Below, one piece after another: positions 30,843 to 39,504 of a DNA stretch of 64,000 bases. The notes beneath the pieces are model-generated. The model was not told the DNA's origin, did not search any database, and was given only the letters and a program-made list of their open reading frames with translations. Source of the stretch: Micromonospora musae (lineage in GTDB: Bacteria > Actinomycetota > Actinomycetes > Mycobacteriales > Micromonosporaceae); assembly GCF_003626635.1 (NCBI RefSeq), contig NZ_RAZT01000022.1:1-64000 (forward strand), given 5' to 3'. Position numbers and translations under genes: made by a program. The stretch's first letter is position 1; each line of letters starts with the position of its first letter.

Positions 30843-31910
30843 TTACCTGGCCGACGGCATCGACTCGCGCTCCCGCCGCCGGCGTGCGGCGTGTTCGGCG
30901 CGGGCCGGCGCGCCCACCTGGTGCAGATACTGCAGGGCTTGGCGGTAGGAGGTGACGAGGCTGGTCTGCTCGTAGGCGACGCCGATCTCCGCGCAGTATG
31001 CCTGCACCATCGGCTGGGCCTTGCGCAGGTTGGGGGTCGGCATGCCAGGGAACAGGTGGTGTTCGATCTGGTAGTTCAGGCCGCCCAGCGCCGCGTCGGT
31101 CAGCCAGCCGCCGCGGACGTTGCGGGAGGTCAGCACCTGCTTGCGCAGGTAGTCCTCGTCGCCGGTCGGATGCGGCATGCCCTTGTGATTGGGTGCGAAT
31201 GTCATGCCGAGGTAGACGCCGAACAGCGCCTGGTGAACGACCAGGAACGCGATCGCCTGCAGTGGCGAGAGCACAATCAGCAGTGCCGAGAGGTAGCCGA
31301 CGGCGTGCAGGATCAGCAGGATGCTCTCCAGCCCGCGGCGCTTCACCGTGCCGTTGCGCAAGGACTTGATGCTCGACACCTTCAGGTCGATGGCGAGGAG
31401 GGTGAGCAGCGGGAAGAACAGCGCGGCCTGGTGCCGGGTGATGAAACCCTTCAGCCCGCGCCGGCCGATGGCCGACTCGGTGGCCCAGATGAGCACTTCG
31501 GGCGCGACATCAGGGTCGAGGTCGTCGTGATTGGGATTGTTGTGGTGACGGGTGTGCTTGTCCATCCACCAGCCGTAGCTCATCCCGACACCGAGGTTCC
31601 CGGCGAGCCGCCCGGCGATCTCGCTGGGACGTTTGGTGCGGAACACCTGGCGGTGTGCCAGGTCGTGCGCCACGAGCGCGACCTGGGTGAAGGTCACGGC
31701 GAGGAACGCGGCGGTCACCAGCTGCCACCAGGACGAGCCGATGACGACGAAAGCGGTCCAGCCGCCGAGCAACATGAGCGTGACCACGCTCAGCCGGGCG
31801 ATGTAGTAGGCGGGCCGGCGCTGCATCAGCCCCGCGCCGCTGATCTGGCGGGACAGGACGGCGAAGTCACTGCCGGTCGTTGTCCGCGACGGCGCCATGG
31901 TGATCGTCAT
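30843..31910 (-). CDS. Membrane fatty acid desaturase (acyl-CoA/acyl-lipid)
   Basis: 355 residues with four main membrane segments. Histidine boxes: HDLAH (82-86), HTRHH (119-123) and QIEHH near residue 285, the set found in Delta6/Delta9-type front-end and DesA3-like desaturases with a Q in the third box. It would bind two irons and introduce a double bond in membrane fatty acids. TAA stop, ATG 31910. It is divergent from a NarL-type two-component system at 32019; desaturase genes beside HisKA_3 sensors often respond to membrane fluidity, so control by that pair is a reasonable inference. Confidence 0.9.
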   Translation of the reverse strand: MTITMAPSRTTTGSDFAVLSRQISGAGLMQRRPAYYIARLSVVTLMLLGGWTAFVVIGSSWWQLVTAAFLAVTFTQVALVAHDLAHRQVFRTKRPSEIAGRLAGNLGVGMSYGWWMDKHTRHHNNPNHDDLDPDVAPEVLIWATESAIGRRGLKGFITRHQAALFFPLLTLLAIDLKVSSIKSLRNGTVKRRGLESILLILHAVGYLSALLIVLSPLQAIAFLVVHQALFGVYLGMTFAPNHKGMPHPTGDEDYLRKQVLTSRNVRGGWLTDAALGGLNYQIEHHLFPGMPTPNLRKAQPMVQAYCAEIGVAYEQTSLVTSYRQALQYLHQVGAPARAEHAARRRRERESMPSAR

Positions 31911-32018
31911 GGCTCGATCACACCGCCTGACGCGTCAATCGTCAGGAGCGCTACGCCCTCCGGCGAGGTGGTGCTGGCACCACCATCGAGCCGCGCCCCG
32001 ACGGGCACAATATGACAG

Positions 32019-33326
32019 GTGAACATGGCCGGGGCTGGTGAACGGACGGGCCGATGGGTCCGGCGCGGTGTGCGCTCGGGGCTGGGCGGCCTGGCCGCGA
32101 TCGGCCTGGCGCTCACCAACCTGCCGCTGCTCGCCGTGTCACTTGTCGCGTTGGCCCTGGCGCCGGTGCCGTTCCTCGGCCTCGCGCTGGTGCCGTGGAC
32201 GATGACGCTGGTCCGGATGCGCGCCGATCTCGAGCGCAGAGGTGCCTCGCGGGCCGGTGTCCTGGTGACCCGTCCGTACCTTCCGCCCCCGGAACGAGCC
32301 ATGGCCGGTGGCTGGCGGCGCTTCCGGTGGACGGTGACGGACCCGGCCACCTGGCGCGACCTTGCCTGGCTCGCGCCGGGCGCGATCGTCGGGTTCACCC
32401 TCGGGACGATCGGTGTGGTCGTGCCGTTGTATGGGCTCGTGGGTCTGACGCTGACCCCGTTGTGGATCTGGCACGGGGCCGGGTGGTACGGCTATGGCGC
32501 CATCTGGTCCATCGACACGGTCAGTGCCGGCTTGCTCTGCCTACCGCAAGGCGTCGTCATCCTCGCCGCCGGCCTGTGGGCGGCGCCGTGGCTGCGGCGC
32601 GTCGACGCCCACTTCGCCCGGCTCTTCCTCGCGCCCACCAGGGCCGCCGAACTCCGGCTGCGCGTCACGCAGCTGACGGTCACGCGCGCCGACACGGTGG
32701 ACGCGCAAGCGGCCGAGTTGCGCCGCATCGAACGCGACCTGCACGACGGCGTCCAGGCCCGTCTGGTTGCGCTGAGCATGGTGATCGGCCTGGCCGACAC
32801 ACTCATCGACCGAAACCCGGCCGAGGCCCACAAGCTGCTCGCCGAGGCGCGTGAGTCCGGCGTCGCGGCGCTGGACGAGCTGAGGCACCTCGTCCGCGGC
32901 ATTCACCCACCGGTGCTCGCCGAACGGGGACTCGGTGGCGCGGTCCGTGCGCTAGCGCTCAGCCTGCCGGTGCCGATCACGGTTGACATCGATCTGCCGG
33001 GGCGGCCGGACACACCCGTCGAGTCCGCGGCGTACTTCGCAGTCGCCGAGGCGCTGGCCAACATGATCCGGCACAGCCGCGCCCGCACCGGAGCGGTGTC
33101 GATCCACCATTCGAACGGTGCGTTGAGCATGGTGGTCACCGACGACGGCACGGGAGGCGCCGACCCCGCCGCCGGCACCGGTCTGCGCGGTGTCGAACGC
33201 CGCCTCGCCGCGTTCGATGGCACGATCGCACTGTCGAGCCCGCCCGGGGGACCCACCGTCATCACCATGGAGTTGCCGTGCGCGTTGTCATCGCCGAGGA
33301 CCATGCCCTCCTCCGTGACGGGCTGA
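32019..33326 (+). CDS. Sensor histidine kinase, NarL/DesK type
   Basis: 435 residues. Several N-terminal membrane segments (LAAIGLALTNLPLLAVSLVA and pairs to about residue 190) precede the HisKA_3 dimerisation helix with the phosphorylated His242 in ERDLHDGVQARLVALS, and an HATPase domain with N box (VAEALANMIRHS), DDGTGGADP and GTGLRGVERRLAAFDG. It phosphorylates the response regulator encoded next, whose start overlaps this gene by 49 bases. GTG 32019 or ATG 32025 may start it. Divergent from the desaturase, suggesting a DesK/DesR-like role. Confidence 0.9.
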   Translation: MNMAGAGERTGRWVRRGVRSGLGGLAAIGLALTNLPLLAVSLVALALAPVPFLGLALVPWTMTLVRMRADLERRGASRAGVLVTRPYLPPPERAMAGGWRRFRWTVTDPATWRDLAWLAPGAIVGFTLGTIGVVVPLYGLVGLTLTPLWIWHGAGWYGYGAIWSIDTVSAGLLCLPQGVVILAAGLWAAPWLRRVDAHFARLFLAPTRAAELRLRVTQLTVTRADTVDAQAAELRRIERDLHDGVQARLVALSMVIGLADTLIDRNPAEAHKLLAEARESGVAALDELRHLVRGIHPPVLAERGLGGAVRALALSLPVPITVDIDLPGRPDTPVESAAYFAVAEALANMIRHSRARTGAVSIHHSNGALSMVVTDDGTGGADPAAGTGLRGVERRLAAFDGTIALSSPPGGPTVITMELPCALSSPRTMPSSVTG

Positions 33327-33913
33327 CCCGGCTCCTGCAGGCCTTCGACTTCGACGTCGTCGCGGCCGTTGACAACGGCCCGGCTCTGCTGCCCGCCCTG
33401 ATCACACACAGGCCCCAGGTGGCGGTCATCGACGTCCGCCTCCCCCCGACCTTCACCGACGAGGGCCTGCAGGCCGCGATCGCGGCCCGGACCCAGATGC
33501 CCGGCCTGCCGATCCTCATGCTTTCCCAGCACGTCGAGCCCCTGTACGCCCGCGAACTGCTCAGCACCCCGGACGGTGGTGTGGGCTACCTCCTCAAGGA
33601 TCGTGTGTCCAACGTCGGCGAGTTCGTCGACGCCGTCCGCCGGGTCGCCGGCGGTGGCACCGCCATGGACCCCGAGGTGATCTCGCAGTTACTCGCCCGC
33701 CGGGAGCCGCTGGCGGTGCTCACCGCGCGGGAGCGTGAGGTGCTCGGCGAGATGGCTGAAGGTCGCTCCAACGCCGCGATCGCGGCCAAACTCCGCATCA
33801 CTGAAAAGGCCGTGAGCAAGCACATCAACAACATTCTCACCAAGCTGGACATGCCGCCCTCCGACGATGACAACCGCCGCGTCCTCGCCGTTCTGGCATA
33901 CCTCAACGTCTGA
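33278..33913 (+). CDS. Response regulator, NarL/LuxR type
   Basis: 211 residues. The receiver has acidic pocket ED at 7-8 and phospho-acceptor Asp52 in VAVIDVRLPP; LLKDRV marks the conserved lysine. The C-terminal LuxR helix-turn-helix is LTAREREVLGEMAEGRSNAA and ITEKAVSKHINNILTKL. It pairs with the histidine kinase it overlaps and probably controls membrane or stress genes, possibly the divergent desaturase. GTG 33278 is inside the kinase gene, so translation is coupled. Confidence 0.92.
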   Translation: MRVVIAEDHALLRDGLTRLLQAFDFDVVAAVDNGPALLPALITHRPQVAVIDVRLPPTFTDEGLQAAIAARTQMPGLPILMLSQHVEPLYARELLSTPDGGVGYLLKDRVSNVGEFVDAVRRVAGGGTAMDPEVISQLLARREPLAVLTAREREVLGEMAEGRSNAAIAAKLRITEKAVSKHINNILTKLDMPPSDDDNRRVLAVLAYLNV

Positions 33914-34035
33914 ACGGGGGTGCGTTCACGGTGAGCGTCAGGAGGAGCTGACCCACTACAGAGGGCGAAAGGCCTGGCTGCGAGTTGCGGGCCCCGACGG
34001 GGATCTCAACCTGACCCGCCAGGGTGGGCGTAGCA

Positions 34036-34419
34036 CTATGCCCGGACCCATTGGTTCACGAGGGAGACCACGGCAGGCTGTTGAGACTGCATGGTCTTCA
34101 GGTCCGGGAACGTCACGACACCGCGATCGGGTGCCAGCCAGGTGATCAGCCCAGTGGGATCTTGGAAGGTGAACTCGGCGACGTCCGATCGGACCTTCGC
34201 CCCTCGGTGGAAGATGAGTTGGACACGGTCACCGGGTCGAAGCCGGAAGGTCACTCGGTCGTCTCCACCGAATCGAAAACTCGGAGCGTTCCATTTCACG
34301 TGCTCCGAGATCTCGGTGTTCGACGCCAGGATTGCCGACCTGAGCTCCTCGACACCCGACTTCAGGGGGTGAGCGAGGGTCGCCATGAAGTCGTCGACTT
34401 CGCCAGACATGCTCGGCAC
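34036..34419 (-). CDS. DUF1801 family protein
   Basis: 127 residues. VDDFMATLAHPLKSGVEELR, HVKWNAPSFRFGG, and RVQLIFHRGAKVRSD are the DUF1801 (YdhG-like) pattern, a small cytoplasmic fold of unknown role. GTG 34419 is chosen because GGGAG lies 8 bases upstream; ATG 34410 is an alternative. Single gene between a response regulator and a TetR gene. Confidence 0.85.
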   Translation of the reverse strand: MPSMSGEVDDFMATLAHPLKSGVEELRSAILASNTEISEHVKWNAPSFRFGGDDRVTFRLRPGDRVQLIFHRGAKVRSDVAEFTFQDPTGLITWLAPDRGVVTFPDLKTMQSQQPAVVSLVNQWVRA

Positions 34420-34528
34420 CTGTCACTCTCCCTCGTGATGTCCTTGAGCCAGAGGGCAGTGTGCCATCAACGACTGACATCAGTTGCCGCCTACGTCCCC
34501 CACGCGGACCCGAGAGCTGGTTTGCGTA

Positions 34529-35116
34529 TTAGCGCAGCCGCAGTCCCGCGATGAGGAGTGCGACCAGGCGACGCGCGTCGTAGCGGCTGTCGTTGCCCGC
34601 GCCGATACAGAGATTGCCGACACCACGCAGCAGTTCGTAGGCATCCAGGTCGCGAACGATCTCGCCGGCCGTGGCGGCCGTGTCGAGGAGCTGGGCGCAG
34701 ACGGGGACGAGGCGGTCGAGGAAGTAGGGGTGCAGATTCTCGAAGGCGGCGTCGTCGGACTGCAACGCCTCGGCGAGGCCGTGCTTGGTGACCAGGAAGT
34801 CGACGAAGAGGTCGATCCAACGCGCCAGTGCGGTGTGCGGTGTGCTGCTCTCCGCCAGCAGCGTCGGGCCGGCCTCGGCGCACGCCTCGACCTGGTGCCG
34901 GTAGACGGCGACGATGAGGTCTGCCCGGGTCGGGAAGTGGCGGTAGATCGTCCCCACGCCGACGCCGGCCTTGGTGGCGATGTCGCGTACGGGCGCGTCG
35001 ACACCGGAGGTGATGAACGCCGCGGCGGCCGCGTCCAGCAGGCGCTGCTGGTTGCGTCGGGCGTCGGCCCGCTTCTGCGGGGCCGGTTGCGCTGATCCGC
35101 TTTCGGTGTCGGTCAC
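34529..35116 (-). CDS. TetR family transcriptional regulator
   Basis: 195 residues. QQRLLDAAAAAFITSGVDAP, VRDIATKAGVGVGTIYRHFP is a standard TetR_N domain at about residues 20-65; the C-terminal domain ends LVALLIAGLRLR as in the SbtR-like subgroup. GTG 35116 has GGAGG upstream. Divergent from the aldo/keto reductase at 35270; between them are two copies of GGAAC-N3-GTTCC. It probably represses both. Confidence 0.9.
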   Translation of the reverse strand: MTDTESGSAQPAPQKRADARRNQQRLLDAAAAAFITSGVDAPVRDIATKAGVGVGTIYRHFPTRADLIVAVYRHQVEACAEAGPTLLAESSTPHTALARWIDLFVDFLVTKHGLAEALQSDDAAFENLHPYFLDRLVPVCAQLLDTAATAGEIVRDLDAYELLRGVGNLCIGAGNDSRYDARRLVALLIAGLRLR

Positions 35117-35150
35117 TGCGCCGTTACCTCCGTCACTCACCCTGGTTAAG

Positions 35151-35190
35151 CGGAACCATGTTCCGTATCGTCTTAACGGAACAGCGTTCC
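35151..35190. promoter_or_regulatory. Two TetR operator copies
   Basis: GGAAC-CAT-GTTCC (35152-35164) and GGAAC-AGC-GTTCC (35178-35190), 26 bp centre to centre, both perfect, each preceded by TTAA(G)C. They lie in the 153-bp divergent region between the TetR and AKR genes. Confidence 0.65.
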
Positions 35191-35269
35191 ACTTGTTCAT
35201 GATGTCACGAACCGGTGAGCCAAGACCAGGCGCACCACGAACTCGCTCCACCCTTCGGGAGGAACCCTC

Positions 35270-36289
35270 ATGCAGTACCGCACCTTGGGCCGCACCGGCG
35301 TCCAGGTCAGCTCCCTCGTACTCGGCGCCATGAACTTCGGCAAGATCGGCAACACCACCCAGGAGGACGTCACCGCCATCGTCGGCGCCGCCCTCGACGC
35401 GGGGATCAACCTGATCGACACCGCCGACGTGTACAGCGGCGGCCAGTCCGAGGAGATGGTCGGCAAGGCCATCGCCGGCCACCGCGACGACCTTGTGCTC
35501 GCTACGAAGGCGAGCCTGCCGATGGGCGACGCCCGCAACAATCGGGGCGGTTCACGCCGCTGGTTGGTCACCGCGTTGGACGACAGCCTGCGCCGACTCG
35601 GCGTCGACCACGTCGATCTCTACCAGATGCACCGGTGGGACCCGAGCACCAGCGACGAGGAGACCCTCTCGGCGCTGACCGACCTGCAGCGGGCGGGAAA
35701 GATCCGCTACTTCGGCTCGTCGACCTTCCCCGCCCACCGCGTCGTGCAGGCGCAGTGGGCCGCCCGGGAGAACCAGCTGAGCCGGTACGTCACCGAACAG
35801 CCCAACTACTCGATCCTGCAGAGGGGGATCGAGACCCACGTGCTGCCCGTGACCCAGGAGTACGGCATGGGCGTGCTCGCCTGGAGCCCCCTGGCGTCGG
35901 GGTGGCTCTCCGGCGCGATCCGCGCCGGACGGGAGATCAGCACGAACCGCTCGGGCTTCATGCGGCAGCGCTTCGACCTCTCGGTCCCGGCCAACCGGGC
36001 GAAGCTCGACGCGGTCGAGCAGCTCGCCACGGTCGCCGACGAAGCCGGCCTCACCATGATCCAGCTCGCGCTCGGATTCGTCACCGCACATCCCGCCGTG
36101 ACCAGCGCGATCATCGGCCCCCGCACGCTGGAGCACCTGCACTCCCAACTCGCCGCCGCGGACACCGTGCTCTCCGCCGACGTGCTCGACGCGATCGACG
36201 CGATCGTCGCTCCCGGCGTCGACCTTGCCGCCCATGAGAAGAACGACACGCCGCCCGCCCTGCTCGACGCGGCAAAGCGACGTCGATGA
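35270..36289 (+). CDS. Aldo/keto reductase
   Basis: 339 residues. Catalytic tetrad visible as Asp50, Tyr55 (LIDTADVYSGG), Lys80 (VLATK) and His121 (YQMHRWDP). Cofactor-binding end: AIIGPRTLEHLHSQL. A TIM-barrel NADPH oxidoreductase acting on small carbonyls, close to YajO/Tas-like members. ATG 35270 follows GGGAGGAA. Probably the regulated partner of the divergent TetR gene. Substrate not known. Confidence 0.92.
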   Translation: MQYRTLGRTGVQVSSLVLGAMNFGKIGNTTQEDVTAIVGAALDAGINLIDTADVYSGGQSEEMVGKAIAGHRDDLVLATKASLPMGDARNNRGGSRRWLVTALDDSLRRLGVDHVDLYQMHRWDPSTSDEETLSALTDLQRAGKIRYFGSSTFPAHRVVQAQWAARENQLSRYVTEQPNYSILQRGIETHVLPVTQEYGMGVLAWSPLASGWLSGAIRAGREISTNRSGFMRQRFDLSVPANRAKLDAVEQLATVADEAGLTMIQLALGFVTAHPAVTSAIIGPRTLEHLHSQLAAADTVLSADVLDAIDAIVAPGVDLAAHEKNDTPPALLDAAKRRR

Positions 36290-36425
36290 CCTCTCCGTCG
36301 ATGTCCGGGCGGTAGCTGCGCGCCGCGGCTGTCAACGAGGACCTGAAGGCCGCTCCGCGGGCCGTACTCGGCGCGTGTTCGTGCCGGTGATCACCGCGCC
36401 CGCCGCAGCGCACCCGGAGTTCGAA

Positions 36426-36460
36426 CGTGGCCCCGAAGTCCACCTGTTCGGGGCCACGTA
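36426..36460. terminator. Bidirectional terminator
   Basis: Perfect 13-bp stem ACGTGGCCCCGAA / TTCGGGGCCACGT, 9-base loop, between the convergent AKR and SRPBCC genes. Confidence 0.85.
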
Positions 36461-36463
36461 TGC

Positions 36464-36877
36464 CTAACGTTCGGATTCGTTGAGCTCCAGGACGTCTCTC
36501 ATCTCCTCGATCCCCCGCTCGACCCGGGCCCGCACCGCGTCGGCCATCGCGTGGGGGAGGACATCGGTCAGCCAGACGAGTCGACTGTGGTCGCCCTCGT
36601 CGAGCACCTGGAACGCCGCGTGGTGGTAGGTCAGCGGCAGTCGCTGCCCCTCGACCACCGCGTACGCCATTCTGCGGATGCGGTGGTCGACCGCCAGGAT
36701 GAGTTCCCGGACCTGCGCCCCGTCCGGCATCGTGAGGATGCGGAGGTCACCCTCGATCCGGGCATCGGCCACCCGGCCGGGCAGCAGTCGCCGGTGGACC
36801 GCGCCGACGTCGGCGATGGCTTCCCATACGAGGTGCGCGGGCAGGTCGAGGGTGACTTCGACGGAGACCGTGGCCAT
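36464..36877 (-). CDS. SRPBCC (START-like) family protein
   Basis: 137 residues. Starts VSVEVTLDLPAHLVWEAIAD, the usual first strand and helix of polyketide-cyclase/SRPBCC proteins, which hold hydrophobic ligands in a helix-grip fold. RLVWLTDVLPHAMADAVRAR is the final strand-helix. ATG 36877 follows GGGAAG. Possible lipid or polyketide binding; no neighbour defines a pathway. Confidence 0.82.
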   Translation of the reverse strand: MATVSVEVTLDLPAHLVWEAIADVGAVHRRLLPGRVADARIEGDLRILTMPDGAQVRELILAVDHRIRRMAYAVVEGQRLPLTYHHAAFQVLDEGDHSRLVWLTDVLPHAMADAVRARVERGIEEMRDVLELNESER

Positions 36878-37017
36878 GATCGATACTTCCCATCGCTAGG
36901 CGAGGTGGGCCGCCGGGGGCTACAGGTCTTCTTGGGGAGCGCCAGCAGGACCCACACAAGCCGGGACACGAACGTTGGATCGAGGCCAGACCCGCTCGGC
37001 CCCTGGATGAGAGTGGG

Positions 37018-38202
37018 TCAGCGGACGAATTGGACCTCCGGAAAGGTCGGGCTCGGGCCGTTGAGCAGGCGCTGCCGCCGGTGATGTAGGTGCTGCTCGA
37101 AGAAGGCGAGCGGGTAGGCCTGCTGGATGCGTACCGCCCGGAACGGGTCGAGGGTGCCGATCCAGCCAGCGAGGTCGTCGTCGCTCATCCCGATGATCGA
37201 CGCCAGTTGCGGGACCAGCCATTGGCTGTCGCAGTACGCCCCGTGGGTCGCGCCGTCGACGTGCACCTGGCGCCGCCACCCCTGCAGGAGCGGCCAGAAT
37301 TCCGCGACGCCGGACTCTTCGGCGCCGGGGGTGAAGACGGCGGTCATCAGCATGAAGGGCCGGTCGAGATCGGCGACGGGTGGTTGCGACAGCATCGGAG
37401 CGTCGAGGCTGAGTCCGGCGCGCACGCGCGGGTCGGCGTTCATGACGAGGGCGGTCGCGGTGCCGCCCTTCGACCAGCCGAACATGCCGATGCGGCGCGG
37501 GTCGATCGTGGCGCCCAGGCCGGCCGGCAGCGGACGGCACTGGGTGTCGGGGTTGCGGCCGGCGGCGAGGTCCTCGATGCGGTCGAGGACGAACTGGATG
37601 TCGTGGGCGTGGTCCCACGGGGTGATCGACACGTCACCGTCAGGGACCGTGGGGGCGCCGTCGGGGGACTCGCCGAACGAGCCGTGCGGGTGGTCGACCG
37701 TGACGGCCACGTAGCCGTGGCTGACGAGTTCCTGCACGACGATTGTGGTTTCGGAGCGGTGGCCGCCGGCGCCGTGGGAGAAGACGACCACGGGTCGCCG
37801 ACCCGCTGCCTTGAGCACCGGAGCGCCTTCGTGGCCGGCGGTGAGGGGCGCCCCCACGACGTCGGCGTCGAACCCGTTGGCCGCGAGCAGCGCAGCCATC
37901 GGCGCGGCGGGCAGCCACGGCGCCACCGGATGACGCCGGGCGTCCCGGCCGGCGGGATACCAGACGCTGATCATGAGTTCGCGGTGGTGTCCCGGGCCGG
38001 CGATCGGGTCCGGGCGGGATCCGTCGACCAGGTGCAGTGGGACGGTGCCGACCCGGTGCGGCCCGGTGGGTGCGGGCAACGTGAGCCGTGCCGGACCGGA
38101 AGCGGCCTGCGCGGGGGCTGCCCACCGGGCGCCGAGCGGTATGGCGACACCTGTGGCGAGCGCGGTGGTGAGCAGGCGGCGGCGGGTCAGTTCGGTTGTC
38201 AT
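37018..38202 (-). CDS. Tat-exported alpha/beta hydrolase, PAF-acetylhydrolase-like
   Basis: 394 residues. N-terminal Tat-type signal TRRRLLTTALATGVAIPLGA. VVVFSHGAGGHRSE is the oxyanion strand, GMFGWSKGGTATAL holds the nucleophile serine (G-x-S-x-G as GWSKG), and DGATHGAYCD the histidine. This layout fits the plasma PAF-acetylhydrolase/platelet-activating-factor lipase family of actinobacteria. ATG 38202 has GGAGGA upstream. A 13-7-13 inverted repeat lies 79 bases upstream of the start and may be an operator. Confidence 0.85.
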   Translation of the reverse strand: MTTELTRRRLLTTALATGVAIPLGARWAAPAQAASGPARLTLPAPTGPHRVGTVPLHLVDGSRPDPIAGPGHHRELMISVWYPAGRDARRHPVAPWLPAAPMAALLAANGFDADVVGAPLTAGHEGAPVLKAAGRRPVVVFSHGAGGHRSETTIVVQELVSHGYVAVTVDHPHGSFGESPDGAPTVPDGDVSITPWDHAHDIQFVLDRIEDLAAGRNPDTQCRPLPAGLGATIDPRRIGMFGWSKGGTATALVMNADPRVRAGLSLDAPMLSQPPVADLDRPFMLMTAVFTPGAEESGVAEFWPLLQGWRRQVHVDGATHGAYCDSQWLVPQLASIIGMSDDDLAGWIGTLDPFRAVRIQQAYPLAFFEQHLHHRRQRLLNGPSPTFPEVQFVR

Positions 38203-38280
38203 CGGTCCTCCGGTCAGGTCGAGTCGGGTGGGCAGGTAGTTGATCTCGACGCGGCGGCCCTGTGCGGGATGCCGTAGTCG

Positions 38281-38313
38281 CGCCAATAGGTTTCCACAGC
38301 AAACCTGTTGGCG
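38281..38313. promoter_or_regulatory. 13-7-13 inverted repeat upstream of the exported lipase
   Basis: CGCCAATAGGTTT (38281-38293) and AAACCTGTTGGCG (38301-38313) match at 12 of 13 positions. A minus-strand TTGACA lies just beyond, at 38321-38316. Likely operator of an unlinked regulator, or an extended regulatory hairpin. Confidence 0.55.
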
Positions 38314-38492
38314 CTAGTGTCAAGTTGACGAAGCGTTGCCCGCCGGATCGCCGGAGACGCAGCGCGGCCACCTCGACGTGAATCCACTGGCTCCGCTGCC
38401 TCCTGCGGCCGCCAGAGGTGGACCGAGCCGCACTTGCCGGAACGGGCTAAACGGCTTGCACAGGCGTCGGTCCCAGGGCTTGACTGCTCGCC

Positions 38493-39449
38493 ATGCCTTC
38501 GCCCTCACCGATCTTCGTCGCGGGTACGGGTCGTTCGGGAACGTCGCGGATCGCCGACATCATCGGTGAGCACCCGCTGATCCATCGGATTCCGATGGAG
38601 ACCCGGTTCCTCGTCGACCCCGGTGGCCTGCGGGACCTGGCCGACGCGCTCACCAATCGGTACGACCCCACCGTCGGTGAGGACGCCTTGCACCGGCTGA
38701 GCGACTTCCTCACCGTCCGAGTGCCGGGCCGGCGCGACGATCGCGGCAAGACCGTTCCCGAGCTGGTCGGGGAGCGGCGCTACCGGGACGCGGTGCAGGG
38801 GCTCTGGCCGCAGCTGATCGCGTACAGCTTCGACGAACCCGCGCCCCCGGAAGGTTTCGGGAACGCCGACCGACCTGCCGGGCCGTTCGCGCCGCCGAGC
38901 CGCCGACGGGTGGTCCCGAGGTACTTCGGCGACCGGGGCGAACTGCTCGGGATTCTGCGGGGCCTGATCGACACCCTGTTCGGCGGGGCAGCCGCCGACG
39001 CGGGCAAGTCGACCTGGTGTGAGAAGACACCGTTCAACCTGCTGTGCATGGACTTCCTCTGGGAGTTGGTCCCCGAGGCGACCATCGTGCACATCAAGCG
39101 TCACCCGGTCTCAGTGCTCGCCTCCCACCTGGCCCAGCCCTGGGCGCCGCCCACCGTCGACGGGGCGCTCGCCTACCTCGTACCGATCTACCACCGGTGG
39201 CTCACCTGGAAGAACACCGCCGACCTGACGGGCGGGCGTTACATCGAGGTGAAAGCCGAGGACCTCGCGGCCGACTGGCCCGGGCAGCGCCGTGCCCTGT
39301 TCGAACGGCTCGGCGTCGACGACTTCGCTACTCGCTCGGCGTTCGAGGCGCACAAGCTGACGAACCGCAACGACCAGTTCGGCGAGGAGACCCGCGCGTT
39401 CGTCGAAGAAGCACTCGGCGAGGTCATCCCGGCCATGGGATACGAGTGA
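38493..39449 (+). CDS. Sulfotransferase family protein
   Basis: 318 residues. The PAPS 5'-phosphosulfate loop is GTGRSGTS at 11-18, and VHIKRHPVSVLASHL is the 3'-phosphate region with Arg and Ser. CEKTP before it is also conserved in bacterial Stf-type sulfotransferases. It would transfer sulfate from PAPS to a hydroxyl on a glycolipid, sugar or small molecule. ATG 38493; ribosome site weak. Ends before a terminator. No PAPS-synthesis genes nearby. Confidence 0.85.
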   Translation: MPSPSPIFVAGTGRSGTSRIADIIGEHPLIHRIPMETRFLVDPGGLRDLADALTNRYDPTVGEDALHRLSDFLTVRVPGRRDDRGKTVPELVGERRYRDAVQGLWPQLIAYSFDEPAPPEGFGNADRPAGPFAPPSRRRVVPRYFGDRGELLGILRGLIDTLFGGAAADAGKSTWCEKTPFNLLCMDFLWELVPEATIVHIKRHPVSVLASHLAQPWAPPTVDGALAYLVPIYHRWLTWKNTADLTGGRYIEVKAEDLAADWPGQRRALFERLGVDDFATRSAFEAHKLTNRNDQFGEETRAFVEEALGEVIPAMGYE

Positions 39450-39468
39450 CGCTCTCTGCTCGCCAGCG

Positions 39469-39499
39469 CGGGGCCGCTGCGTCGCGCACCGCGGCCCCG
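39469..39499. terminator. Terminator between sulfotransferase and GNAT genes
   Basis: Perfect 9-bp stem CGGGGCCGC / GCGGCCCCG with a 13-base loop, between convergent genes. Confidence 0.7.
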
Positions 39500-39504
39500 A
39501 CGGG

